From assembly GCA_016699445.1 (NCBI GenBank), contig CP064976.1, positions 2,170,001 to 2,234,000 on the forward strand: a stretch of 64,000 bases of DNA, in the 5' to 3' direction. Below are positions 1 through 9,235 of this stretch, piece by piece. Source of the stretch: Deltaproteobacteria bacterium (lineage in GTDB: Bacteria > UBA10199 > JACPAL01 > GCA-016699445). The notes under the pieces are model-generated. The model made no database searches. It saw nothing but the letters and a program-made list of their open reading frames with translations, and was not told the origin of the DNA. Position 1 is the stretch's first letter; every line of letters starts with the position of its first letter. The position numbers and the translations under genes were made by a program.

Positions 1-382
1 GTTTGGTGTCCAGGAGTGCTTGAAAATGATTATTTCTGTTAATGGACTCAGAAAAATTAAACTGGGTCAAATTTCCCATCAGGCTGGAAACTGAATGTCC
101 CAACATCGATATGAGAGAGCTGGGTGTTCTTTGATAAACCTGCTCTGATGTGAGATTTTGCCATAGGGAGATAAGATGTTTTGTCTGCTCCAAAGGTTCA
201 TGCATGGTGGAGGCTAGAAAAGAAGTATTGATAGCCCCTACGCTGCACCCACAAATAATATCTAGCTTGGAAGATCTGAGTTTTGGAGAGAGTTGTGTGC
301 GTATAAAATGCAATACACCTGCTTCATAAGCCCCACGTGCACCACCACCTGATAAAACTAATCCAATTTTATTTTTTTTCAT
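1..382 (-). CDS. Patatin-like phospholipase, N-terminal part (cut by window edge)
   Basis: The first 127 codons of a patatin-family serine lipase are read leftward from ATG at 382-380. The N-terminus has the family's oxyanion loop (LSGGGARGAYEAG, about residues 9-21) and, some 30 residues later, the nucleophile elbow GCSVG with Ser in the GxSxG context. The Asp of the Ser-Asp dyad would lie beyond the edge. A Shine-Dalgarno-like AGGGGTG precedes the ATG. No signal peptide is visible, as in the cytoplasmic or secreted bacterial RssA/ExoU-like patatins that hydrolyse acyl esters of phospholipids. Family assignment is secure; the substrate is unknown. Confidence 0.85.
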   Translation of the reverse strand, partial: MKKNKIGLVLSGGGARGAYEAGVLHFIRTQLSPKLRSSKLDIICGCSVGAINTSFLASTMHEPLEQTKHLISLWQNLTSEQVYQRTPSSLISMLGHSVSSLMGNLTQFNFSESINRNNHFQALLDTK

Positions 383-566
383 TTTCACCCCTGAATAAGC
401 ACTTCTTATCTGTGGAATAAAATTAAACAATTGTTTTCATTAGCAACTATTTCTTCGTTTGATCGATGATGAGATATGGTTTTTTTTGATGTGAATGCAG
501 TGACGTGTCATGCAGTGAGTTTTTTGCCGAAGGACATGGATGTCACTTTGAATCGAGTGAAAGGCT

Positions 567-1805
567 TTGTGGGAATTCCCTCCCATCGAGTATTTTCAAT
601 CCACTGATTTATTCATATGCGCGAATGCCTCCGATCGTGTTCGACTTTTAGATTTTTGGAGAGAATTGAATTCTGCCCGAGCTTATGGTCATATCGATAG
701 TGCCGCATCATGCTCTGGTTTGCTTTCTCGTCCTTCTCTCTTAGAGGGCGTGAGATGTTTTTTAGAAGGTGGATCTTCGATCATCAAGTTTAACCAAACG
801 CATTTGATGGTTGTTTCAGATAAAAGGGCTGCGAGAGGATGTTTATATAAGACCATTTCTCTAGATGACATAGCAATCCACTTCTCTCATCCGACATTTG
901 ATGTCATTGCCCGTATTGTTGCTCTTGAAGTTTATCGAAACTATTACGAAATCCCCCGAGCTCGCATCGGAAGTACTCGAATCAATCTTGCAAGAAGGGT
1001 ACATCCTTTTCTTACAGATGAAGAAAAAAAAGAATTACAAAGAGTTTACAAAAATTATTGCGCTGCAACTAAAGATCAAAGCACGCTGGATAAAATAAGA
1101 GATTTTGTAAAAATCAGGCTTTCAGATTCAAAGGCTTTCCATCGCTTTTGCTGCTATTTAGATGAAATGAGAAATTTAAATCCTGAGTCGATTAGTTTCA
1201 TGGAAGAAAAAATGGCTGAGATTTTTTCTCCACAAGACCCTCTTTTGGGAAGATTAATCGATTCTTTAAGCTGTGCAAGAGACCGATTGATTCGTTGGCC
1301 TGTCGAAGTAGCCCTCTCAGGGCCTTTGATGGCGCTTTATTTCTCAGGGATTTCTCACCGAAAGTTGAGAGCAAAGTTAACCTGTATTCTCAATCAAGGT
1401 GTGACTGTAAATCATGTGTATATTGATCCGATCACTGCACGGCCATTATATTTGGAAAAGCATCATATTCTTTATCAGAAATTTTTAGGTCAAAATAAAA
1501 AGATGCTCCCAATATCATGGGATCTAGTAAGATTTGAGAATCTTTTGAGACCTTTAAAGCCTGGGTGGGCTCGAAAAGATTATGAAAAATTAGCTTCAAG
1601 ATTTTGCTCTTTAGCTGCTGAGCCTTCAAAAGCGGCTCGATTATTTGAATTTATAAAAAAGACCAACTCAAAGGATCGATTAAGTTTAGAGGATTGGAAG
1701 AGGTTGCAATTCTTTTTGAGCAATCTTGAGGACGGGACAAGAGAGATTACGAACTTCCTCCCACAACCAGCTCAGGAATGCGAATCGTCGGTTGTGCATC
1801 GCTGA
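567..1805 (+). CDS. Hypothetical protein, 412 aa, unrecognised
   Basis: This is a long open frame with no family I recognise. The protein is mainly helical, rich in Arg/Lys/Leu and Cys-containing, without a signal peptide or clear membrane segment. The frame opens at TTG 567, just after AAAGG. Another start is possible: ATG 536 opens a second frame (MDVTLNRVKGF...) that would join this one after a one-base change near 585, so the true N-terminus may be about ten residues longer. The 3' end overlaps the convergent tldD gene by about 59 bases. It may belong to the same lineage-specific repertoire as the large orphan proteins at 50.2-51.8 and 60.4-64 kb, but I see no direct similarity. Confidence 0.5.
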   Translation: MWEFPPIEYFQSTDLFICANASDRVRLLDFWRELNSARAYGHIDSAASCSGLLSRPSLLEGVRCFLEGGSSIIKFNQTHLMVVSDKRAARGCLYKTISLDDIAIHFSHPTFDVIARIVALEVYRNYYEIPRARIGSTRINLARRVHPFLTDEEKKELQRVYKNYCAATKDQSTLDKIRDFVKIRLSDSKAFHRFCCYLDEMRNLNPESISFMEEKMAEIFSPQDPLLGRLIDSLSCARDRLIRWPVEVALSGPLMALYFSGISHRKLRAKLTCILNQGVTVNHVYIDPITARPLYLEKHHILYQKFLGQNKKMLPISWDLVRFENLLRPLKPGWARKDYEKLASRFCSLAAEPSKAARLFEFIKKTNSKDRLSLEDWKRLQFFLSNLEDGTREITNFLPQPAQECESSVVHR

Positions 1806-3128
1806 CAGGGACTCCTTGGTTGTTTTTGCCGCACGTACCGATGCTGAATCCATGATCATTTCCAACACGATCAATGATATCTAATACTTTAGGACCATTG
1901 CCCATGAGCATCGCGCCACGCACAGGAGCGCCTACTTTTCCTTTTTCGATAAGATAAGCTTCGTTTACTTCAAAGACGAAATCTCCGTTGACGGTATTCA
2001 CCTGCCCACCACCCATCTTCGTGACAAAGAGACCTGTGTCAGTTGTCCGAATAATTTCTTCAGGGTCATCGGTGCCTGGCATGATCATCGTGTTTGTCAT
2101 GCGGCAGATTGGTGGAAATCGGTAGGACTCGCGACGACCATTACCTGTGGATTGAGTCTTATCTTTCATAGCAAGACGACGATCATACATGTAATTTTTC
2201 AAAATTCCTTTTTCGACCAAAACAGTTTTTTCAGAAGGCGTGCCTTCATCATCAAAAACAAAAGAGCCACGCTTGCCCGTTAATGTTTTGTCATCAACGA
2301 TAGTAATTTTTTCGTTAGCAATCCTCTGTCCAATCTTTTGTGATAAACCGAGAGTCCTAAACTGGCGAGATCGGCTTCGAGCCCATGACCCACAGCTTCA
2401 TGTACCATCGTGCCCCCAGCTGAAGAGGAAATGACTACAGGCATTGTCCCTGCAGGAGCTTTACGAGCTTGAAGCATGCGTATGGCTTGTTCTGCAGATT
2501 TTTTTGCGATCATTTCAGGAGGGGTTGTGTCGAGCATTTCCAAGCCACACACGCCACCGACAGGATAATAACCTGTTTGCATCATGTCTTTTTCCTGAGC
2601 GACGGTTTGCACATAAAAGAGACTGTAGACACGTTCTTCCTCAGCCCATTCTCCCAAAGAATTGGCGATACCTATTTTTTTTGAAATATCTGCATACAGT
2701 GTTTTGACTTGAATGATACGCTTATCAAAAGCCCAAGCCGCTTTTTCAGCTTCGTCGATCAATGCCTTTTTGTTTTGAATTTTAAGATCTAAAGGCGATT
2801 TGAGAATGGGCAATTTAAGATGAGAGGGACGCTTTGTGAGATCCAAAATCTTGGAAGGTGCGGATCCTTTGATATTTTCAGAAACCGATTGAGCCAATGT
2901 CATCAGTCCTGATTCAGTAACGTCATTGGTAAATCCATACGCGGTAAGATCTTTCAAAATAATTCGAATCCCCACCCCATGATCAAATGTGGGGTTTATT
3001 TTTTCGACAATTTTATTTTCCGAAATAATTTGGAGAGATGAAATTTCTTCAGAATAAATATCAGCAAAATCTCCACCGTTTCTCAGTGCAGTCTTCAAGA
3101 TTTTTTTAAGATCAAAATTTTCAATCAT
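1747..3128 (-). CDS. tldD: TldD/PmbA-family metalloprotease, one frameshift
   Basis: TldD with TldE/PmbA forms a zinc protease that degrades unfolded peptides and matures some modified peptides. The N-terminal part (3128 to about 2340) carries the zinc motif HEAVGH near residue 243. It then leaves frame at the AAAA run (2336-2339 as TTTT on the plus strand). The next frame continues exactly as the family expects (IGQRIANEK, then DDEGTPSEKT, then a Gly-rich C-terminal barrel ending VVGGSS). One extra A in that run restores about 460 residues, close to the usual 480. No tldE/pmbA neighbour is present. A sequencing slip is more likely than a true pseudogene. Confidence 0.85.
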
Positions 3129-3242
3129 AGAGATGGATTGTGTATCATAGTTTTCAAAGTGTAGGCTAGGTTGACTTTTGTCTTATCTGTCGTTATGGCA
3201 GTCCCTCTTTTAAATAACCTATTAACCTATTATGGAGGCATT

Positions 3243-3785
3243 ATGAAAAGCGTTAAAATCCTAGCTGTTGTTGCTTTATGTGTGATGGCGTCTGCTTTGG
3301 CTCATGCAGTTACAGAACTTCCCCAAATTGAAAATCCTACGTTCAAAGGTCGTTGGTATGGAGCCAATAGAGCTATGAATGTCATCAAGCCTTGCTGTCA
3401 GAAGAAATGTAAAAAAGTTTGCACAAAAGCTGATGCTCCTAAAAAAGAAAAAGTGATTGTTTTGAAAGGTGTCAATTTTGCCTCAGGAAGTGCGAAGCTT
3501 TCACCTGAAGCCACTAAGGTTTTGGATGAAAATGTCAAAGCTTTGAAATCTGCTAAGAAAAATATTGTGATCGAAGGTCATACAGATTCCAAAGGAAATG
3601 ACAAAGCTAATCAAAAATTGTCCGCAGCCCGCGCCAAAGCCGTTCATGATTATTTCGTGAAACAGGGCGTAACCGACAGCAAGATTTCAGCTGTGGGCAA
3701 AGGTGAATCTGAACCCGCCGCTTCCAACGATACAGAAGCAGGCCGTGCTAAGAATCGCCGCATTGAAATTCATATCGAAAAATAA
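3243..3785 (+). CDS. OmpA-family peptidoglycan-binding outer-membrane protein
   Basis: The 180-residue protein starts at ATG 3243, chosen over an upstream in-frame start because GGAGG lies at 3234-3238 and a clean signal peptide follows (MKSVKILAVV...ALAHA). After a short Cys/Lys-rich stretch (CCQKKCKKVC, about residues 50-60) comes an OmpA C-terminal domain. It contains the NFASGSAKL strand, the EGHTDSKG loop and the NRRIEI motif that bind meso-diaminopimelate of peptidoglycan. There is no lipobox and no eight-strand barrel, so it is a small periplasmic or envelope anchor. The gene is followed directly by a strong terminator. The function is inferred from the domain. Confidence 0.9.
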   Translation: MKSVKILAVVALCVMASALAHAVTELPQIENPTFKGRWYGANRAMNVIKPCCQKKCKKVCTKADAPKKEKVIVLKGVNFASGSAKLSPEATKVLDENVKALKSAKKNIVIEGHTDSKGNDKANQKLSAARAKAVHDYFVKQGVTDSKISAVGKGESEPAASNDTEAGRAKNRRIEIHIEK

Positions 3786-3807
3786 TTTCTGATTTTAGTT
3801 TGAAATA

Positions 3808-3841
3808 AAAGCCCGATGGGAAAACCCGTCGGGCTTTTTTG
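3808..3841 (+). terminator. Rho-independent terminator after the OmpA-family gene
   Basis: A GC stem of GCCCGATGGG paired with CCCGTCGGGC across an AAAA loop, followed by six T residues. The same 24-base stem-loop recurs at 5568-5591. Confidence 0.9.
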
Positions 3842-3988
3842 TTTTCTGAGCGGGTACGTTTTTTTTCCTTCATTTCCTAATTCATTGTCTTTGTTGGCAC
3901 ATGTTGTGCAATACCCTAAAAAATATCATTCAGATTAAAAACATGCGGCAATTTTTGCCGATAGGAGATTTATGAAAAGAAGCGTATC

Positions 3989-5545
3989 ATGCATTCATTC
4001 ATTCATTCATTCATGGCTTTTGTCTTTTTGGGACTGTTTGCAGTTTCAGCTCATGCTGCAACAATAGTTGTAAATACAGGAGATGCTGATGGCTCTGGAG
4101 TAGATGCAGCAGATGATAGCCATCATTGTACATTAAGTGAAGCTCTTCATGGATTAGCCGATGGAGGTGATGCTCATGGATGTGCAAACAGCTCTTCTGA
4201 TACATATGGAACTAATGATACGATTCATTTTGATACGAGTGTGTCGACAGTTCAAGTAAGTGAGGATATTTCTATTGTTCCTCCACATAATATAACTATC
4301 GATGGAGTTAGTAGAGATGTTGGAATGTTTTTCAGTGGTTCTGGCCGTTTTGTTTTTGATCGTTCACCAACCCCCGTTGCTATTACACTAAAAAATATCA
4401 CATTTTCAGGAACATCTTCCGCCAGTATTTTAAATTCATATCATAACCTAGCTATTAATCATTGTCAGTTTTCAGGTTTAAATACATCTAGTTACATTAT
4501 TTATGTGTATTCAGCTGCAGTGAGTATTAGTGACAGTTATTTTACAAATAATACTTCTATCGGGTCTGTAACAGTTGAAGAAGAATCTGTAGGTCAGACT
4601 ACGAATGTCTTAAGAACAACTTTCTATAATAATACAAATAATGCTTTAACTGGACCTACTGGCGGTGCGATCTTTGTTATTAATGGAGCGTTAAATCTCA
4701 TTAATTCTACATTCTGGGGAAATTCTTCTTTTGGTATAGGAGGAGCTGTACGTATTGTAGGAACTTCTACAATACACAATACATTAACTATTAATAACTC
4801 AACAATTTATGCCAACAAAGCGGATATAGGCACAGGATCTTCTTCCACTATCGATATTTCAGCAATGCCTGAAGGAGGCGGTATTGAAGTAGGAACAGGA
4901 TCACAATTAATTGTTAGCAATAGCATCATTTATGGAAATACTCGCGGTGCTCCTGATAATCTCTATTACGATGATTGTTTGGTAGAATCAGATGCCACAG
5001 CAGATGCTACCAGAAGTACAAATAATATTCTGTTTACGATATCAGGATGCAGAATTAATGAAAGCTCAAACCATATAAGCTCTTCATTTGGACTCACATC
5101 TTATAATTCAATTGATCATGTTGCTTACTTGAATCCAGCTACAACTCCTCTTGCTATTGATGCAGGAAACGACAGTACATGTGCAACAGAAGATCAGGTA
5201 CATACTCATCGGCCTTCTGGTGCTCATTGTGATATTGGTGCTATTGAATATGTTTACCCCGCAGGCACAGGTGGTTCTGGCGGAGGAGCTTCCGGTACAG
5301 GAGGTGGCGCTTCTGGAACGGGTGGTGCTACTCCAACCGGTGGCTCAGGTGGCGGTTCTGCAGGGAGTGGGGGAGCTACGCCGACAGGAGGTAGTGGAGG
5401 CGGTAGTGCGGGTTCAGGGGGGAGTGGAACGGGCGGGGCTGGTACTGGCGGTGGACCTTCAGGAAGTGGAGGCGATACCGGTGATCCTGCAGGGGATCAT
5501 TCGACGGATGGTGGCGGTGGTGGTGGATGTAGTTTGATCCGATAA
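3989..5545 (+). CDS. Secreted parallel beta-helix protein with Gly/Ser tail
   Basis: The 518-residue frame has a signal peptide (AFVFLGLFAVSAHA), a right-handed beta-helix region (about residues 30-425) of repeated short strands and Asn/Ser/Thr turns, and the TIDGV/AIDAGN/CDIGAIEY signatures of the choice-of-anchor or polymorphic-outer-membrane type. A low-complexity tail of GTGGSGG-type repeats follows, and the protein ends in six Gly and CSLIR. It is probably exported and surface-exposed; substrate or ligand unknown. The likely native start is ATG 3972 with AGGAG at 3963-3967, but in this sequence that start is out of frame because of the CATT repeat at 3992-4014. ATG 3989 and ATG 4013 are the in-frame alternatives. 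Confidence 0.8.
   Translation: MHSFIHSFMAFVFLGLFAVSAHAATIVVNTGDADGSGVDAADDSHHCTLSEALHGLADGGDAHGCANSSSDTYGTNDTIHFDTSVSTVQVSEDISIVPPHNITIDGVSRDVGMFFSGSGRFVFDRSPTPVAITLKNITFSGTSSASILNSYHNLAINHCQFSGLNTSSYIIYVYSAAVSISDSYFTNNTSIGSVTVEEESVGQTTNVLRTTFYNNTNNALTGPTGGAIFVINGALNLINSTFWGNSSFGIGGAVRIVGTSTIHNTLTINNSTIYANKADIGTGSSSTIDISAMPEGGGIEVGTGSQLIVSNSIIYGNTRGAPDNLYYDDCLVESDATADATRSTNNILFTISGCRINESSNHISSSFGLTSYNSIDHVAYLNPATTPLAIDAGNDSTCATEDQVHTHRPSGAHCDIGAIEYVYPAGTGGSGGGASGTGGGASGTGGATPTGGSGGGSAGSGGATPTGGSGGGSAGSGGSGTGGAGTGGGPSGSGGDTGDPAGDHSTDGGGGGGCSLIR
3992..4014 (+). repeat. Tetranucleotide repeat (CATT)5 plus CAT in the signal-peptide region
   Basis: Five full CATT units plus CAT lie 17 bases downstream of the best start codon (ATG 3972). 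With five units that start runs into TAG at 4065. With six (or three) it would read directly into the beta-helix protein. Confidence 0.95.
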
Positions 5546-5564
5546 ATAAAGAATGAAATCGAAA

Positions 5565-5597
5565 AAAGCCCGATGGGAAAACCCGTCGGGCTTTTTT
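5565..5597 (+). terminator. Rho-independent terminator after the beta-helix gene
   Basis: Stem-loop GCCCGATGGG-AAAA-CCCGTCGGGC followed by TTTTTT, identical in the stem-loop to the terminator at 3811-3834. Confidence 0.9.
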
Positions 5598-5652
5598 ATG
5601 GAAAGGATAAAGTTTTATTTCCAAAAGATATCATTTTTGATATCTTACGGAA

Positions 5653-6270
5653 ATGAAATATGAAAACTTGTTAGTGACAGCCAGTGCATATCCTACATTT
5701 GGTGAAGATATGTTAGGCTCTCTGGGTGAATCTAAGGGGTATCGAAAGTTACAAATGATTCGTTGGGCAGAAAGTGGGAAAGTGATTCGTCTCAAAAGAG
5801 GTCTTTACACTTTGCCCGAAGATAAAAGGAAAACACATTTTTCGCTGCGATGGCTGGCCAATACTCTCTGCTCACCTTCCTATCTTTCTCTTGAATATAT
5901 GCTCTCTTGGTATGACATGATTCCAGAAAAAGTTTCAGTCTTAACTTCGGTCAGTACCCTCAAGACAACTCCTTTTAAAAACCTGCTAGGCTTTTTTCAA
6001 TATCGACATATCAAAAGAGAACTTTTTTGGGGATTTGTAGAAGAAAGGGATGAGTTTCAATTTCCACTTCTCGTTGCAACGCCAGAAAAAGCTCTTCTGG
6101 ATTACATTTACCTTTATCCTCACTGGGAGCCGAGCAGAAAGTTTATGGAGGAAAATATTCGGCTACAGCAGCTTGGGCAATTGCAAAAAAAACGACTTAA
6201 AGAGTTTTCAAAAAAATTTTCCTCAAAAAAAATTTCTTTGGCAACAGAAGGTATCCTAGGACTTCTATGA
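5653..6270 (+). CDS. AbiEi-like antitoxin of a type IV toxin-antitoxin pair
   Basis: This 205-residue protein has an N-terminal winged-helix region (about residues 20-60, with RWAESGKVIRLKRGLYTLP typical of AbiEi/transcriptional-regulator antitoxins). An AbiEi-like domain follows, with the SLEYMLSWYDMIPE and ATPEKALLDYIYL segments. AbiEi proteins repress their own promoter and counteract the AbiEii nucleotidyltransferase. The stop overlaps the start of the next gene by four bases (ATGA), so the two are translationally coupled. The product lacks a membrane segment. The pair sits just after a terminator, an independent unit. Confidence rests on the domain pattern and the partner. Confidence 0.85.
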   Translation: MKYENLLVTASAYPTFGEDMLGSLGESKGYRKLQMIRWAESGKVIRLKRGLYTLPEDKRKTHFSLRWLANTLCSPSYLSLEYMLSWYDMIPEKVSVLTSVSTLKTTPFKNLLGFFQYRHIKRELFWGFVEERDEFQFPLLVATPEKALLDYIYLYPHWEPSRKFMEENIRLQQLGQLQKKRLKEFSKKFSSKKISLATEGILGLL

Positions 6271-7094
6271 AAAATTTAAAAGAGAGTGTGTTGGAGGAAG
6301 CAAGAAAAGGAAAGGGTTTGGGAATGAAGCTGAATTTGCTTCGAGAAGCATTGCATCATCTTCTTCTTCAGGAATTAGACCGTAAGGGTGGTTTTCAGCA
6401 GATTTGTTTTTTAGGTGGTACGGCGTTGAGAGTTGTTTATGGTTTAGATCGTTTTTCGGAAGAACTGGATTTTTCCAAATCATTAAATATGGATAAAAAC
6501 TTTGATTTACCCTCTTTAGTCAATCCAGTTCAGCGTTCATTGTATGATTTTGGTTTTGAGTGCTCGATTGAAAAAATGAATATCGAAACCAATGTTAAAA
6601 AATGCTTTTTTGTTTTCACGGGACTTCTTTATGAGCTTGATCGTTCATTTAGAAAAAATCAAAAGCTCGCAATCAAATTTGATGTGGATAGTAAGCCTCC
6701 AGCTGGAGCTCAGGAGATGCTTTCACCCATTACAGGATCTAGAGTTTACAAAGTTCGGCACTATAATTTACCATCATTATTTGCAGGTAAGTTACACGCG
6801 ATCCTTTTTCGTTATTATACAAAGGGCCGGGATCTTTATGATTTTCTCTGGTATATGGGGAAGAAAGTTCCTGTAAATTTAACTCTTCTTGAAAATGCTA
6901 TTTCTCAAACAACAGGAAACCCAACAAAGCTTGATATTGAAGGGTTAAAACACCGTCTTCAAGAGAGGTTTGAGAAAGTGGATTTCGAAAAAGCCAAAAA
7001 AGATGTTGAAGTCTTTTTGACGGATCCATCCTCTTTGTCTCTTTTTGAAAAAAATCTTTTTCTCCAATCGGTGGATTCAATTCAGATTAGCTAA
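6267..7094 (+). CDS. AbiEii/AbiGii nucleotidyltransferase toxin
   Basis: The 275-residue protein carries the DNA-polymerase-beta-like nucleotidyltransferase signature of the AbiEii family: FLGGTALRVVYG, then RFSEELDFS (about residues 47-71), and a later KGRDLYDFLWY motif near residue 190. Characterised AbiEii/MenT-type toxins transfer nucleotides to tRNA or other targets and cause growth arrest or phage abortive infection. It overlaps the antitoxin gene by four bases. The classical acidic pair appears as E-x-D (EELD), as in many family members. Activity against phage is inferred, not shown. Confidence 0.88.
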   Translation: MKNLKESVLEEARKGKGLGMKLNLLREALHHLLLQELDRKGGFQQICFLGGTALRVVYGLDRFSEELDFSKSLNMDKNFDLPSLVNPVQRSLYDFGFECSIEKMNIETNVKKCFFVFTGLLYELDRSFRKNQKLAIKFDVDSKPPAGAQEMLSPITGSRVYKVRHYNLPSLFAGKLHAILFRYYTKGRDLYDFLWYMGKKVPVNLTLLENAISQTTGNPTKLDIEGLKHRLQERFEKVDFEKAKKDVEVFLTDPSSLSLFEKNLFLQSVDSIQIS

Positions 7095-7145
7095 TCTTTT
7101 TTGTGAGAAACTGTCACTTTTCTCCAGTTTTTTGCAAAAATTGGC

Positions 7146-8162
7146 TTATGAAGCGTTTTTGGGGAGAGGGTTTGGGTCGGGTAGAAGATCTGTGAGTTGT
7201 CCTGCTTTGATCAATTTCTTAAGAGCTTTTTGATCTCTCACTTCTTGATAAATTTTTTGAGAAACAGGTTTGATATGGGTAATGATTTTAAACCACGAAA
7301 GTACTTTGAGTGCGTAGTAGGTAAAATCGTATTCCCACCAATAAAATCCCTGACGTGTGGCTGATTGGTAGCGGTGATGGTTGTTATGCCAGCCTTCTCC
7401 CAAAGTGATGATGGCGAGTAAGGGGTTGTTGCGACTTTCGTCGGTGATTTTAAAACGTTTCCATCCAAAAAGATGAGAGAGAGAATTAATCGTCGCTGTC
7501 CCATGAAAGAGAGCCGTGGTGCTGATAAAAAATCCCCAGATCAACATTTGAGGACCATTGGTTCCTAAATGAGGTGCATAGATCTGCAAGAGTTTGCCAA
7601 AATAATAAGTCCCAAAAGCCAAAACCACAGGAACTACAATGTCAAAACGATTGAGAAACATGAGCTCGGGATATTTTGTGAGATCCGGGATGAGTTTAAA
7701 ATTTGTCGGAAAATGACGACGTGTCATAAACCAACCCATGTGGGACTTCCAAAAACCATAAAGAACAGGCGAGTGTGGATCTCCAGGCAGATCGGAAAGT
7801 TTATGATGTGTGCGGTGATGTGCTGCCCACCAAAGAGGACCTCGTTGTACCGAAGAGGCACCAACCAATCCAAAAATAAATTGGACCGGACGTGATGTAC
7901 GAAAAGTTTTGTGAGAAAAATAACGATGATAAAAACCTGTGATGGCAAACATACGGATCACATAGAGTGCCACTGCTGTAGCTAAAGCAATCCAACTAAA
8001 ACCTACCCAAAAAACACCCAAACACATGAGCTGCATGGCAATAAAGGGAACAGCCCGAAACCAATCGATTTTATCGAGCTCTTTGGGGGAGAGAGATTTT
8101 AATTTTTCCAGTCCGGCATGGGCGTCGAACCAGGAAACGATGGATTGAAAAATCTTTTTCAT
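7146..8162 (-). CDS. Acyl-CoA (delta-9 type) fatty-acid desaturase
   Basis: The 338-residue integral membrane di-iron desaturase has all three histidine boxes: HRYFSH (about residue 78), HRTHH (about 115) and HNNHH (about 260). Hydrophobic pairs of helices lie between them. The family inserts a cis double bond into a saturated acyl chain using O2 and an electron donor, adjusting membrane fluidity. The order and spacing match the stearoyl-CoA desaturase/DesC group. The gene stands alone, 37 bases downstream of the sulfate transporter operon and convergent with abiEii. Confidence 0.93.
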   Translation of the reverse strand: MKKIFQSIVSWFDAHAGLEKLKSLSPKELDKIDWFRAVPFIAMQLMCLGVFWVGFSWIALATAVALYVIRMFAITGFYHRYFSHKTFRTSRPVQFIFGLVGASSVQRGPLWWAAHHRTHHKLSDLPGDPHSPVLYGFWKSHMGWFMTRRHFPTNFKLIPDLTKYPELMFLNRFDIVVPVVLAFGTYYFGKLLQIYAPHLGTNGPQMLIWGFFISTTALFHGTATINSLSHLFGWKRFKITDESRNNPLLAIITLGEGWHNNHHRYQSATRQGFYWWEYDFTYYALKVLSWFKIITHIKPVSQKIYQEVRDQKALKKLIKAGQLTDLLPDPNPLPKNAS

Positions 8163-8198
8163 AACTCATTTTTGTGAGCTTTTACTAGGACAGTCAAC

Positions 8199-9235
8199 TC
8201 ATTCGTTCACAAAAATGTGATATTTGGTGATTTGGACAAAGACTTTTTTATTGAGATGAAAGTCACTTTTTTCAGCCACACCGATAGGAATGTGTGCGGT
8301 TAGTTTTCCACCCTCACTCATTTCAATTTCAAGCTCTTGAAATGCCCCAAAAAAATGAATGGAGGTGATGACGGCAGGGACAGAGTCTTCTTCGGGATTG
8401 CTCGTGACATAAACATCGTGGGGTCTGAAGAGGAGTTTGATGGGTTCGTTGTCCGGAAAGAATGGCGCTGAAAATTTAAGACCATTCCAGCGAATCAAAC
8501 CCCGTTTGACTTCTGTGAGGATTTGATTGGTTTCACCCACGAAACTTGCCACAAATTCACTGGCGGGTTCATTGAAGATTTTTTGAGGGAGATTGTTTTG
8601 TTCAATTTTTCCATGATTCACGACCAGAATGCGATCGGATAATTCAAAAGCTTCTTCCTGATCATGAGTCACCATCACTGATGTCAGTTTGATCTTGTCA
8701 TGAAGCTTTCTGAGCCAAACGCGCAGACCTTTTCGTAGGCGTGTATCGAGAGCGGATAGCGGTTCGTCGAGTAATAAAAGAGAAGGCTCGGGAGCTAAAG
8801 CACGTGCGAGAGCGACACGTTGACGCTGACCCCCTGAGAGCTGATTTGGAAGACGTTTTTCAAAACCGGATAAGCCAACAAGATCCAAAAGTTCGCGAGC
8901 TTTTTCGGCGCGTTCTTTTTTGCCAATACCCCGGACGCTGAGACCAAATTCAACATTTTCCTGAATATCCATGTGACGAAAAGAGCGTAATGTTGAAACA
9001 CAAAACCCACTTTTCGTTTTTGAGCCGGGATGTGTGTGACAAGATTGCCGTCAATTTCAATCGTCCCATCGGTTGGGAGCTCCAATCCTGCGATACAACG
9101 CAGAATAGTGGATTTTCCAGATCCGGAAGGTCCTAGAAGTGTGACAAATTCACCATCGGCTACAGAAAAAGTGACATCATCGACGGCAAGATGGTTGTCG
9201 TAACGCTTTCTGAGTTTCTGAACGCGAATACTCAT
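8199..9235 (-). CDS. cysA: Sulfate/thiosulfate ABC transporter ATPase CysA, one frameshift
   Basis: The ATPase powers sulfate import. It has Walker A GPSGSGKST (about residues 34-42), the Q-loop VFQHYALF, signature LSGGQRQ, Walker B LLLLDEP, the H-loop MVTHD, and a C-terminal TOBE-like regulatory domain. The frame breaks directly after the Q-loop at a four-A run (8979-8982). One extra base gives the family sequence LFRHMDIQENVEFGL. The start overlaps the cysW stop by four bases. Restored length is about 345 residues, normal for CysA. Confidence 0.9.

Noticed and set aside
898..1098. Second ORF inside 567-1805 on the same strand
   Set aside because: Lys-rich shadow frame without a ribosome-binding site; the 412-residue frame is longer and continuous.
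4011..4205. His/Leu-rich minus-strand ORF opposite the beta-helix start
   Set aside because: Antisense shadow of the repeat and signal-peptide region; no start signal.
5151..5537. Val/Leu-rich ORF overlapping the beta-helix protein tail
   Set aside because: Frame-shifted reading of GGT/GGC repeats; no start signal and no independent support.
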